Below are positions 1 to 7,465 of a stretch of DNA of 24,135 bases, in pieces; position 1 is the stretch's first letter; the number at the start of each line of letters is the position of its first letter. The notes under the pieces were generated by a model. The model ran no database searches. It saw nothing but the letters and a program-made list of their open reading frames with translations, and had not been told where the DNA came from. Both the position numbers and the translations under genes were made by a program. Source of the stretch: an uncultured Fusobacterium sp. (GTDB lineage Bacteria; Fusobacteriota; Fusobacteriia; Fusobacteriales; Fusobacteriaceae); NCBI GenBank assembly GCA_900542625.1, contig UQOH01000029.1:1-24135 (forward strand). Direction: 5' to 3'.

Positions 1-55
1 TAAAGAATTTTGCACAACGAGAAGCGATTAGTGAACGTCCTTTTAATTCAGCCAT
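1..55 (-). CDS. CoA-transferase subunit beta, 5' end only (AtoA-like)
   Basis: Only the first 18 codons lie in the window. The ATG at 53-55 (minus strand) opens a frame reading MAELKGRSLIAS and continues off the left edge. An AGGAGG-type ribosome binding site sits in the last codons of the alpha-subunit gene, whose stop is 2 bases upstream, so the two are translationally coupled. In family I CoA-transferases the beta subunit carries the catalytic glutamate that forms the acyl-CoA thioester; that residue lies outside the window. The identification rests mainly on the position directly after an AtoD-like alpha gene, so the order alpha-beta is the usual one. Confidence 0.75.
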   Translation of the reverse strand, partial: MAELKGRSLIASRCAKFF

Positions 56-57
56 TA

Positions 58-792
58 CTACTTACCTCCTTCTTGTTCTTTTTCTTTTTGTTTTTGTTTT
101 AGTCTTTGCCAAAGAGGACAAACGTGTCTAACATTGTCGCCTTCTCTTACATAAATCATATCAACCAATGGAGCAGGAACGTTAATATCATTAGGTCCTA
201 ATTCTCCAATTTCAACTAATTCTTCAGCCTCTACAATAACAAGATCTCCGGCAAAAGCCATTTCTGTACTGATAGCTCTTGAATTCATTCTGAAAGAAAT
301 ATTTCCAGCCTTATCAGCCTTAGTAGCTTTTATTAATGTTATATCTGCTCTTAATGGTAATTCTAATAAATATTCTTTACCGTTGATTTCTAATTTTTGT
401 TTTCCCTTTTCAACATCAGTTCCAAGTCCTGTAGGTGTCAAACATCCACCTAAACCATAACCTCCGCAACGGATTCTTTCAGAGAATGTTCCCTGTGGGC
501 TGAATTCAATCTCTAATTCTCCTGCAAACATTTGATCTTTAGCTGCTGGGTTAAGTCCAATATGTGTTGTGATAAGGCTTTTTACTCTTTTATCACTGAT
601 TAATTTTCCAAGCCCAAGATCAGGCATACCTGCAGAAACTGCTATTGCATGAATATCTTTAACACCTTTTTCCAACATTCCCTCTATAATATCATCTGCT
701 GCAAATTCTCCGTGCCAGTCTCCAAACATTATAGTCTGTCCATCGTGAAACTTTTCAAGGATTTCTTCTTTTGAGAATAATTTTGATAACAT
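58..792 (-). CDS. CoA-transferase subunit alpha (AtoD-like, family I)
   Basis: The product (244 aa) is the alpha subunit of a 3-oxoacid/acetate-type CoA-transferase, a cytoplasmic heteromer that moves CoA between an acyl-CoA and a free acid. It follows E. coli AtoD over most of its length: an N-terminal FxDG-like segment, a central stretch with IRCGGxGLGG, then LTPTGxGT, LPLRADxTLI, and a C-terminal ELVEIGEL-PxDI block. The glycine-rich GGF signature expected near residue 20-30 is replaced by a GDWHGEF segment, so this is a divergent subfamily. The charged Lys/Glu/Gln-rich C-terminal tail is also unusual. The start has a good ribosome binding site (AAAGGTGGG). It lies 48 bases after a crotonase-family gene and 2 bases before the beta subunit, which fits fermentation of short-chain acids or amino acids. 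The exact substrate pair cannot be read from the sequence. Confidence 0.9.
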   Translation of the reverse strand: MLSKLFSKEEILEKFHDGQTIMFGDWHGEFAADDIIEGMLEKGVKDIHAIAVSAGMPDLGLGKLISDKRVKSLITTHIGLNPAAKDQMFAGELEIEFSPQGTFSERIRCGGYGLGGCLTPTGLGTDVEKGKQKLEINGKEYLLELPLRADITLIKATKADKAGNISFRMNSRAISTEMAFAGDLVIVEAEELVEIGELGPNDINVPAPLVDMIYVREGDNVRHVCPLWQRLKQKQKEKEQEGGK

Positions 793-840
793 TTCATCCC
801 ACCTTTCTTTTTATATGATTATTATATAGCTGTAATATTA

Positions 841-1635
841 TTATTCACCTTTGAAAACAGCTTTTCTTTTTTCCATAAATGCTTTACATCCTTCTTGGAA
901 ATCCATAGAAGCAGCACACTCTCTTTGAGTAGGAATTTCAGTTTCATCAAGCCATTTTTTATAATCAGAATAGTTTGCATCATAAAGCTGCTTTTTAATA
1001 TTTTTGTAAGAGATAAGTGGTCCTGCAGCAAGTTTTTTAGCAAATTTCATAGTTACTTCTTCCAGTTCCTCAACAGTTGTAATTTTGTATGCAAGTCCAA
1101 GCTCTTTTGCTTCATCTGCAGATACTGGTCTTCCTGTAGCTGCCAGTTCCATTGTACAAGAAACACCAATAGCTTTAGAAAGAAGATAAGTTGCACCTGT
1201 ATCAGGGACAAGTCCTAAATTTACAAATGCAAGAATGAATTTTGCATTGTCAGCACAAATCATAAAGTCTCCGCCAAGTGCAAGACTTACTCCGGCACCT
1301 GCTGCTGCACCTGAAACAGAAGTAATAACCATTTTGCTCATTTTTTTCAATCCGTCAGCTACAACACCAACTTTTGCAATCAAGCCATCCATGTTTACTT
1401 CTCCACCGGCTTGAATTAATTGATAGAAATATCCTATATCTCCACCGGCTGAAAATGCTTTTCCTGCACTTTTAATAACAAGCACTTTAACATTTGGATC
1501 TTTCTCAGCTGCATCTACCACATACATTAATTCATCAGCCATCTGTTCATCGATTGCATTAAGATTTTTTAAGTAATTCATTGTTACAATACCAATACCA
1601 TCTTCCACAGTATAAATTAGTTTCTGCAATTCCAT
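841..1635 (-). CDS. crotonase-family enoyl-CoA isomerase/hydratase
   Basis: A 264-residue crotonase-superfamily protein. The oxyanion-hole segments are visible: AFSAGGDIG near residues 60-68 and SGAAAGAGVSLAL near 108-120. The GLVPDTGATY block (D145) and a conserved Glu at 163 (TMELAATG) follow. By hand alignment, the first catalytic glutamate of classical enoyl-CoA hydratase (rat E144) is a phenylalanine here. The PD-T-G arrangement matches PaaG-type isomerases, which use an Asp at that place. A double-bond isomerase is therefore at least as likely as a hydratase. The start was taken at the ATG at 1633-1635, which has an AGGGAGG site; the longer frame from 1668 has none and adds an unrelated leader. 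It is the first gene of the operon with the CoA-transferase subunits. Confidence 0.85.
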   Translation of the reverse strand: MELQKLIYTVEDGIGIVTMNYLKNLNAIDEQMADELMYVVDAAEKDPNVKVLVIKSAGKAFSAGGDIGYFYQLIQAGGEVNMDGLIAKVGVVADGLKKMSKMVITSVSGAAAGAGVSLALGGDFMICADNAKFILAFVNLGLVPDTGATYLLSKAIGVSCTMELAATGRPVSADEAKELGLAYKITTVEELEEVTMKFAKKLAAGPLISYKNIKKQLYDANYSDYKKWLDETEIPTQRECAASMDFQEGCKAFMEKRKAVFKGE

Positions 1636-1666
1636 AATAGACCTCCCTGTTTTTAGTATTACTAAC

Positions 1667-1694
1667 ATTATACCTCGTTATTTATTTTTTTGAA
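1667..1694 (-). promoter_or_regulatory. putative sigma-70 promoter for the crotonase/CoA-transferase operon
   Basis: On the minus strand a perfect -10 TATAAT (1667-1672) lies 31 bases ahead of the start codon. A weak -35 TTCAAA (1689-1694) sits 16 bases further upstream. It is inferred from consensus match only. Confidence 0.5.
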
Positions 1695-1770
1695 AGGTTT
1701 TAGAAAAAAATATTTTAAAATATTACAAAAATATCAAAAATACTACGAAATTATTGTTTAAAAATTAAGT

Positions 1771-1799
1771 TTGACGAAAGAAAATAACAATGTTAAAAT
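1771..1799 (+). promoter_or_regulatory. sigma-70 promoter of the binding lipoprotein gene
   Basis: TTGACG (1771-1776), a 17-base spacer, then TAAAAT (1794-1799) preceded by an extended TGt. Each hexamer matches consensus at 5 of 6 positions. The start codon follows after 46 bases. This is the best-formed promoter in the divergent region. Confidence 0.65.
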
Positions 1800-1845
1800 T
1801 TAAAAATAATCAGTGATTAAAAAATTTATTCAGGAGTGGAAAACA

Positions 1846-2787
1846 ATGAAAATAACAAAAAAAATATTTTTAATAATTTTTGCAGTTTTTTTTATAATCG
1901 GGTGCAAAAACAAAGAAGAAAAACTGAAAGAGATTAATATGAGTTATGTAAAAGGACCTTTAAGCATTCCTTCTATTCTTGAAAAAAATCTTGGAACTGC
2001 TGAAAAAGAATTTGAGGCTGAGGGAATAAAAGTAAATTTCCATGATGTTACATCGGGTCCTCAGCAGGTACAGGCTCTTATGGCAGGAGATTTGGATATT
2101 CTTCATGCTTTTGGCGGAACATCAGCAATAATTTCAGCATCAAATGGAGCAGAGTTCACTGTAATTAATGTATACAGCCGTTCTCCCAAAGGTTTTATGC
2201 TTGTTTCAAATTCAGATGAGATAAATTCTCCGCAGGATTTAAGAGGAAAGAAAATAGCAGGTCCTAAAGGAACAATACTTCATCAGCTTCTGGCTGCATA
2301 TCTTGAAAAAGCAGGAATGACAACAGATGATGTTCAGTTTATAAATATGAAAGTGAATGATGCAGAGGCAGCTCTTGAAAGCAGATTGGTTGATGCTGTT
2401 CTTCTTACAGGTCCAAGTGCAGAGAATGCTGTTAAAAGAGGAGCTGAAGTTATTACAAATGGAGAGGGGCTTGTTCAGGGAATAATTGTTACAGCTGTAA
2501 GCAATGATTTCCTTAAAAAATATCCTCATATTGTTGAGAGAATAGTAAAATTAAATGAAAAAACAGCAGATTTTATTAAAAATAATTCTGACGAAACAGT
2601 TAAAATAGTAAGCAGAGAGACAGGGCTTTCAGAAGAGGAAGTCAGAAAGATGAAAGAGATTTATGATTTTAATCCTCAGATAAAAGAAAGTGATATTGAA
2701 GAGCTGAAAAATACTCAGGAATTTTTAATAAAAAGCGGACTTCAGGAAAACAGAGTTGATATAGATAAACTGATTTTAAAAAAATAA
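1846..2787 (+). CDS. ABC transporter substrate-binding lipoprotein (NMT1/SsuA-like)
   Basis: The 313-residue product is a periplasmic-binding-protein type II fold lipoprotein of the nitrate/sulfonate/taurine/thiamine-precursor class. It begins with a Lys-rich n-region and hydrophobic core, then a lipobox IIGC with Cys20 as the lipidation site. Family features are the early SxPS-like region, VTSGPQQVQALMAGDLDI (residues about 67-84, the typical 'Q-AL-G-lDi' block), a hinge segment LRGKKIAGPKGT and then AYLEKAGMTTDDVQFINM. The ATG at 1846 was chosen because CAGGAGTGG sits 9-10 bases ahead; a GTG at 1813 in the same frame lacks a site and would bury the signal peptide. No permease or ATPase gene is adjacent, so its partners must be elsewhere if it works as part of an importer. 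The ligand is unknown. Confidence 0.85.
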   Translation: MKITKKIFLIIFAVFFIIGCKNKEEKLKEINMSYVKGPLSIPSILEKNLGTAEKEFEAEGIKVNFHDVTSGPQQVQALMAGDLDILHAFGGTSAIISASNGAEFTVINVYSRSPKGFMLVSNSDEINSPQDLRGKKIAGPKGTILHQLLAAYLEKAGMTTDDVQFINMKVNDAEAALESRLVDAVLLTGPSAENAVKRGAEVITNGEGLVQGIIVTAVSNDFLKKYPHIVERIVKLNEKTADFIKNNSDETVKIVSRETGLSEEEVRKMKEIYDFNPQIKESDIEELKNTQEFLIKSGLQENRVDIDKLILKK

Positions 2788-2797
2788 TAATTAAAAA

Positions 2798-2844
2798 AAT
2801 AAGAATAAAATTTTCCATATTTTTTAGAAAATTTTATTCTTATT
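2798..2844. terminator. bidirectional hairpin terminator, possibly a short repeat-element derivative
   Basis: A perfect 18-bp inverted repeat (2798-2815 with 2827-2844) with an 11-base loop lies between two convergent genes. Only A and T with a few G/C make up the stem, with T/A-rich flanks on both sides. It can terminate both genes. The stem sequence is nearly the same as the terminal repeats of the palindromic element at 21551-21703. Confidence 0.7.
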
Positions 2845-2851
2845 TAAGTTG

Positions 2852-4771
2852 TTACTCTTTTACTTTAGATAATATTACAGGTACTGTTGAAAGAATAATA
2901 AGTGCTATAAGAAGTATAAATGCCATTTGATTACCTGCAGCAAATCCTGCAGGTCCTGAACTTTGAATTACTCCTGTTATTTGAAGGATTATTCCAACAA
3001 GTCCGATTATAGATCCTCCTGCAACTAATCCTGAAGAAAGGCTTACTCCGTTAGAAACTTTAGTTTCTCTGACAACTTCATCTTTAGATGTTTTTTCTAT
3101 AAATGTTCTTATTAATGCACCTATTAAAATTATTGAAGAAGTTGAAATAGGAAGATAAAATCCAATTGCAATTGTCATAATTGGCAGTTTAAGCAGGAAC
3201 AGAACGATTGCTATAACAACACCTACCAAAATCATTACCCAAGGAAGCTGTCCTGATGTTATTCCTGCAGTCAGTGTAGACATAAGATTGGCCTGCGGAA
3301 GAGCAAATGGAGGATTATCTCCCTGAATTGCTAATTGTCCTGAAAGAATAGTTATTGTTCCTACAACAATTATTACACCAATTATTCCAGCTAAAGTGAA
3401 ACATTTCTGCATCTCACTTTTACTTCCACCGATGATATATGTAATTTTTTGTGACTGTGCATATCCTCCGCCAACTGAAATAGCTGTAACAATAAAAGTT
3501 GCAAAAAGCAGTAATGAAATATTATCTGATGTACCTTTCCAGTCCATTATAACAAAAACCAATGTTACAACTACTAAAGAAGCTATTGTCATCCCTGATA
3601 CAGGCAGATTTGATGTTCCAATAGTACCTGTTAATCTTCCTGATACTATAACAAACAGAGCAGCAAGAATTATCGAAACTATAATTCCTATTATTGCCAT
3701 AAGAGGTCCGCCTGATATAAAGAATGCTCCGATAATTGCTATTATTAATCCTAGAGGTAATATCAGTTTCTGCAGTTTAGGAGTTTCACTTTCTGTTCCT
3801 GAAACATTTTTTGCTTTCATTGTTTCTTTTACTGAAGTGATAATTGTAGGAATAAGTTTTACTGCACCTATAAGTCCTCCGCAAAGCATCATTCCTGCTC
3901 CTATATATTTTACATAAGAACCTGCAATAGCATTTACGTCCATCTGGCTTATGGCAACAGCTCCATTATTCCAAACTAAATGTCCTTGTTCTGCCATATC
4001 GGAAAAATATCCAATAAGAGGCATAACTGCAAAGTTTGACAGAAGTGAACCTGCAAACATTTGAATTGCAATAGGAAGTCCTACTATAAATCCTATACCT
4101 AAAAGCAATGGATTTGCTTCAATTTCAAATTTAAATTTATAGAATTTGTTTCCAACAAAACTTATCATATTATTGCATAAATTTAAGAACGAACCTGTAA
4201 GAACAGTCAGTATTCCTCCTATAACAAACCCAATTCCCATAAATTTAACAGAATCTCCTCCCACATCAGATGCTACCAGAGTTTCAGATATTGCCATTGA
4301 TTCAGGATACATAAGTTTTCCGTGTTCCTCTATAATTAAATAATTATGCACTAAAGAGCATACACCTATACCAAAAAGAACACCTGCTATACCAACAACT
4401 GCACCTTGAAAAAATGATACTTTGCTCCCAATAAGTATTATTGCCGGTAAAACGAATATTACTCCTGATGCAACAGATTCTCCTCCTGAAGCCATACCTT
4501 GAACTAAATTTTTTCCCAACACACCTTTTTCTTTAGCAAAAGCAGCAATAAATGCTGAACCTATAATTGAACCGGGAATTCCTGCAGCAACTGTAAGTCC
4601 TGCTTTCATTCCTGAATAAGCTGTTGATGCTGCAAATATTACGGCTAAAATCATCCCAATAATGAGCACAACAATATTTATTCCTTTTCTGCTTTTGTCT
4701 GTTATGTACGGTACATAATCTTTTCCATGAACACCGCCATAAGCATCTTTTGACAATTTTTTTGTTTCCAT
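2852..4771 (-). CDS. OPT-family oligopeptide transporter
   Basis: A 639-residue, strongly hydrophobic protein with many predicted membrane segments, typical of the bacterial OPT (oligopeptide transporter/yellow stripe-like) family. The soluble N-terminus includes DAYGGVHGKDYVPYI, followed by the first membrane span and a YSGMKAGLTVAAGIPGSI segment, both characteristic of bacterial OPT proteins. Family members are proton-driven secondary importers of small peptides or metal-chelate-like compounds in the inner membrane. The start at 4771 has AGGAGG 6-7 bases upstream. The divergent neighbour is a PepD dipeptidase, supporting peptide uptake followed by hydrolysis. The substrate itself cannot be inferred. 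Confidence 0.9.
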   Translation of the reverse strand: METKKLSKDAYGGVHGKDYVPYITDKSRKGINIVVLIIGMILAVIFAASTAYSGMKAGLTVAAGIPGSIIGSAFIAAFAKEKGVLGKNLVQGMASGGESVASGVIFVLPAIILIGSKVSFFQGAVVGIAGVLFGIGVCSLVHNYLIIEEHGKLMYPESMAISETLVASDVGGDSVKFMGIGFVIGGILTVLTGSFLNLCNNMISFVGNKFYKFKFEIEANPLLLGIGFIVGLPIAIQMFAGSLLSNFAVMPLIGYFSDMAEQGHLVWNNGAVAISQMDVNAIAGSYVKYIGAGMMLCGGLIGAVKLIPTIITSVKETMKAKNVSGTESETPKLQKLILPLGLIIAIIGAFFISGGPLMAIIGIIVSIILAALFVIVSGRLTGTIGTSNLPVSGMTIASLVVVTLVFVIMDWKGTSDNISLLLFATFIVTAISVGGGYAQSQKITYIIGGSKSEMQKCFTLAGIIGVIIVVGTITILSGQLAIQGDNPPFALPQANLMSTLTAGITSGQLPWVMILVGVVIAIVLFLLKLPIMTIAIGFYLPISTSSIILIGALIRTFIEKTSKDEVVRETKVSNGVSLSSGLVAGGSIIGLVGIILQITGVIQSSGPAGFAAGNQMAFILLIALIILSTVPVILSKVKE

Positions 4772-4808
4772 GACAGCCTCCTAAATAAATTATTTATGAC
4801 TCTAATTT

Positions 4809-4837
4809 ACTATAACATACTGAATAATGTTTTTCAA
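4809..4837 (-). promoter_or_regulatory. sigma-70 promoter of the OPT transporter gene
   Basis: Minus strand: TTGAAA (4832-4837), a 17-base spacer ending in TGT, then TATAGT (4809-4814). The -10 ends 37 bases before the start codon. Confidence 0.65.
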
Positions 4838-4865
4838 GATTATTTCAATATAAAAGTCCTAACAT

Positions 4866-4881
4866 ATCTTTTTTAAAAGAT
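4866..4881. promoter_or_regulatory. small dyad between the divergent OPT and pepD promoters
   Basis: ATCTTTT and AAAAGAT face each other across two bases, midway in the 258-base divergent spacer and just upstream of the OPT -35. It could be an operator for joint control, but AT-rich dyads of this size arise by chance easily. Confidence 0.25.
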
Positions 4882-4954
4882 GTATATGAGATTATATCTT
4901 AAATTATTTTCGAATTTCATGGTTATTATTTAAAAAATTCAGCAATAAAATATC

Positions 4955-4983
4955 TTGCAATTTACAAATTTATATTATATATT
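4955..4983 (+). promoter_or_regulatory. putative promoter of pepD
   Basis: TTGCAA (4955-4960), a 17-base spacer and TATATT (4978-4983), ending 46 bases before the chosen start codon. Its position inside the longer open frame supports the later ATG as the true start. Confidence 0.5.
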
Positions 4984-5029
4984 ATCAGTAGCAGGAAAAG
5001 AATTTTTGTTTACAGGAGGTTGCGTTAAG

Positions 5030-6460
5030 ATGAATAATTTAAATAATATTGAACCAAAGGATGTCTTTAAATGGTTTTATGAAATAAACCAATATCCAAG
5101 AGGTTCAGGAAATGAAAAAGAAATAAGTGACTTTTTGGTAAAATTTGCAAAAGACAGAGGGCTTGAGGTTTATCAAGACGAAATTCTAAATGTGATTATT
5201 AAAAAACCGGGAACTCCGGGATTTGAAAAATCTGAAACAGTAATACTTCAAGGACACATGGATATGGTTTGTGTAAAAACTGACGACTCAAACCATAATT
5301 TTGAAACTGATCCTATTGAAATGATTGTTGAAGGGGATATTATCAGAGCCAATAAAACAACATTAGGCGGTGATGACGGAATAGCTGTTGCATTTGGGCT
5401 TGCAATTCTTGATTCAAAAGAAATACCTCATCCGCCAATAGAATTATTAATAACAACAAATGAAGAAACAGGAATGGACGGAGCTATGGCTCTTACTGCT
5501 GAACATTTAAGCGGAACAAGGTTAATAAATCTTGATACAGAAGAAGAAGGAAGTTTTCTTGTGAGCTGTTCAGGAGGTTCCAACATAGATTCTGCTTTCA
5601 AAATAGAAAAAGAAAAAACAACTCTTCCTGCATATGAAATATCTGTTTCAGGATTAAAAGGAGGACACTCTGGTGTAGAAATTTATCTTCAAAGAGCTAA
5701 TGCAATTAAGACAGCAGCAAGAGTTTTAAATGCAGTTAAAGATGATATTGTACTTGCATCAATTACAGGAGGAATTAAGCATAATGCAATTCCAAGCACA
5801 GCAAAAGCTGTATTTGCAACTGAAAAGTTTTCTCAGATAGAAGAAAAATTAAAATCCCTGATAAAAGATATAAAAGAGGAATACAGAGTTGAAGAGCCTG
5901 ATTTTAAAATTGAAATAAAGAAAACAGAAGTTAAAGAAACGTATACTAAAAATTTGAGCAACAGAATAATAGATTTTTTAATGATTCTTCCAGATGGAGT
6001 TCAGTATATAAGCAAGGATATTGAAGGGTTGGTTCAGACATCTTTAAATAATGCAATTATTGAAGAAAAAGACGGTAAGCTTCTTTTAATTACCTCAGTA
6101 AGATCAGCGTCATTAAGTTCACTGAGGGAAATATTAAATAAAATAAAAGCTTTGGCGGGTCTGGTTGATGCTGAAACTAGAGAATATGCTGCTTATCCAG
6201 CTTGGCAGTATGAACCTGATTCAAAATTGAGAGATATTGCTGTGAAAACTTTTGAAGAATGTTACGGTAAAAAACCTAAAATAGATTCTATACATGCAGG
6301 TCTTGAATGCGGTCTGTTAAAAGGAATACTGCCAAATACAGATATGATCAGCTTTGGTCCAAATATAAAAAATGCTCACAGCCCTGCTGAATATATGAGT
6401 ATATCATCTGTTCAGAGAGTCTGGGAATGTACAAAAAAATTATTAGAAAATTTGAAATAA
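5030..6460 (+). CDS. pepD: cytosolic non-specific dipeptidase PepD (M20C, aminoacyl-histidine dipeptidase)
   Basis: The 476-residue product is close to the usual PepD length (about 485 in E. coli). Metal-binding M20 motifs are in place and in order: LQGHMDMVC (His), TLGGDDGIAVA (bridging Asp), TTNEETGMDGA (catalytic Glu-Glu), LINLDTEEEG (Asp), then GLKGGHSGVEI in the lid/dimer domain and the C-terminal AHSPAEYMS (His). PepD is a cytoplasmic di-zinc peptidase that splits Xaa-His and other dipeptides. The start at 5030 was chosen for the AGGAGG 10 bases ahead; the frame is open back to 4955 but that part covers the likely promoter. It is divergent from the OPT transporter gene, which likely supplies peptides. 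Confidence 0.95.
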   Translation: MNNLNNIEPKDVFKWFYEINQYPRGSGNEKEISDFLVKFAKDRGLEVYQDEILNVIIKKPGTPGFEKSETVILQGHMDMVCVKTDDSNHNFETDPIEMIVEGDIIRANKTTLGGDDGIAVAFGLAILDSKEIPHPPIELLITTNEETGMDGAMALTAEHLSGTRLINLDTEEEGSFLVSCSGGSNIDSAFKIEKEKTTLPAYEISVSGLKGGHSGVEIYLQRANAIKTAARVLNAVKDDIVLASITGGIKHNAIPSTAKAVFATEKFSQIEEKLKSLIKDIKEEYRVEEPDFKIEIKKTEVKETYTKNLSNRIIDFLMILPDGVQYISKDIEGLVQTSLNNAIIEEKDGKLLLITSVRSASLSSLREILNKIKALAGLVDAETREYAAYPAWQYEPDSKLRDIAVKTFEECYGKKPKIDSIHAGLECGLLKGILPNTDMISFGPNIKNAHSPAEYMSISSVQRVWECTKKLLENLK

Positions 6461-6482
6461 TAAATATATTTAATGAAAATAA

Positions 6483-6508
6483 AAAAGCCCTGAATTTTCA
6501 GGGCTTTT
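6483..6508. terminator. bidirectional terminator between pepD and rpmA
   Basis: AAAAGCCCTGA and TCAGGGCTTTT form an 11-bp GC-cored stem around a 4-base loop. A-rich and T-rich flanks let it act in both directions, ending pepD and the ribosomal operon. Confidence 0.9.
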
Positions 6509-6528
6509 AAAGTTCTTTGTTATAAGAA

Positions 6529-6813
6529 TTACTTTTCTGCGTAAACAGAAACTTGCTTTTTGTCTTTTCCTAATCTTTCGAATTTTACATATCCATCGAT
6601 TAGAGCAAATAAAGTGTGATCTTTTCCTTCTCCCATGTTTACACCAGCATGGAATTTGTTACCTCTTTGTCTGATAATGATGTTTCCAGCTTTAACAGCT
6701 TCTCCATCATATTTCTTAACTCCTAGGTATTTAGGATTAGAATCTCTTCCGTTTTTAACAGAACCTTGTCCTTTTTTGTGGGCAAATAATTGTATATTTA
6801 ATGTAAATAACAT
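6529..6813 (-). CDS. rpmA: 50S ribosomal protein L27 (precursor with cleavable N-terminus)
   Basis: A 94-residue L27, recognised from AHKKGQGSVKNGRDSN at the mature N-terminus and GNIIIRQRGNKFHAG plus GKDHTLFAL further on. The chain starts with an 11-residue extension, MLFTLNIQLFA, directly before HKKG. This extension is the known Prp cleavage signal; the mature protein must begin at the residue after Ala11 so that its N-terminus can reach the peptidyl-transferase centre. The gene directly upstream encodes Prp and ends where this gene begins (stop and start are adjacent), so processing enzyme and substrate are made together. Confidence 0.97.
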   Translation of the reverse strand: MLFTLNIQLFAHKKGQGSVKNGRDSNPKYLGVKKYDGEAVKAGNIIIRQRGNKFHAGVNMGEGKDHTLFALIDGYVKFERLGKDKKQVSVYAEK

Positions 6814-7149
6814 CTAAATTTCCTCCTTCTCTACAAGCTTTATATTTTTAGGATAATCTTTTGATAATTGCCTAACAATTACCAACATGCTTTCTAAAAG
6901 AGCGTGCACCTCTTTTTCTTTACCTTTAAGATCCATATCTGCTAAATCAACAGAAAGGAAACCTTCAGATGATACTTCAAATCTTGGATAGATATCTAAA
7001 ACATCTTGAAATCCAGCAAGTGGAAACTGTAATGCTGTAGAAAGTGCTGCACACACTATATCTGAACCATATTCGTCGTATTCTGCATGCCCGACAGCCT
7101 TATAACTGATAATTCTGCCTTTTTTTCTTAAAACTTCAACCTTTGTCAT
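6814..7149 (-). CDS. prp: ribosomal-processing cysteine protease Prp
   Basis: A 111-residue Prp (YsxB family) protease. The signature GHAEYDEYGSDIVCAALS holds the catalytic dyad, His21 and Cys33, with the usual 11-residue gap. In Firmicutes, and inferred here, the enzyme removes the N-terminal extension of L27 after FA. The gene sits between rplU and rpmA, the standard place: 4 bases after rplU and immediately next to rpmA. The start ATG at 7147-7149 overlaps nothing and gives the expected length. Confidence 0.95.
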   Translation of the reverse strand: MTKVEVLRKKGRIISYKAVGHAEYDEYGSDIVCAALSTALQFPLAGFQDVLDIYPRFEVSSEGFLSVDLADMDLKGKEKEVHALLESMLVIVRQLSKDYPKNIKLVEKEEI

Positions 7150-7153
7150 TTAA

Positions 7154-7465
7154 TTATGCATTGATTGCTGTAACTTTGATCTCAGTGAAAAGTTGTCTGT
7201 GACCTTTTTTTCTGTGATTTCCAGTTTTTGGCTTGTATTTGAAGTTAACAACTTTAGCGCCTTTACCTTGGCTTAATACCTCTACAACAACTTTAGCTCC
7301 CTCAACTACTGGAGTTCCAACTTTAACGTCTTCTCCATTAGCAACTAAAAGAACATCAGTTAATTCTACAGATTCATTAACTTCAGCATTAAGCTTTTCT
7401 ACTCTTAAAACATCACCTTCTGTAACTTTGTACTGTTTACCACCAGTTTTTATAACTGCGTACAT
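7154..7465 (-). CDS. rplU: 50S ribosomal protein L21
   Basis: A 103-residue L21, recognised from MYAVIKTGGKQYKV at the start, GTPVVEGAKV in the middle, and KPKTGNHRKKGHRQLFT near the end. It binds 23S rRNA domain I. The ATG at 7463-7465 is preceded by GGAGGTGTTAGA and gives the exact family start. The frame is open 19 codons further upstream, but that part is the untranslated leader. It is the first gene of the rplU-prp-rpmA operon. Confidence 0.97.
   Translation of the reverse strand: MYAVIKTGGKQYKVTEGDVLRVEKLNAEVNESVELTDVLLVANGEDVKVGTPVVEGAKVVVEVLSQGKGAKVVNFKYKPKTGNHRKKGHRQLFTEIKVTAINA

Noticed and set aside
1813..1845. GTG start for the binding lipoprotein
   Set aside because: It would add 11 residues before the signal peptide. 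It lacks a ribosome binding site, whereas the ATG at 1846 has CAGGAG.
3396..3917. A 173-codon plus-strand open frame inside the OPT gene
   Set aside because: It is antisense to a well-supported membrane-protein gene. Its Pro/Thr/Ile-rich composition is what the complement of Gly/Ile/Val-rich codons gives. It has no ribosome binding site.
4955..5029. Upstream extension of PepD
   Set aside because: The extension covers the likely promoter, does not resemble PepD N-termini, and the ATG at 5030 has AGGAGG.
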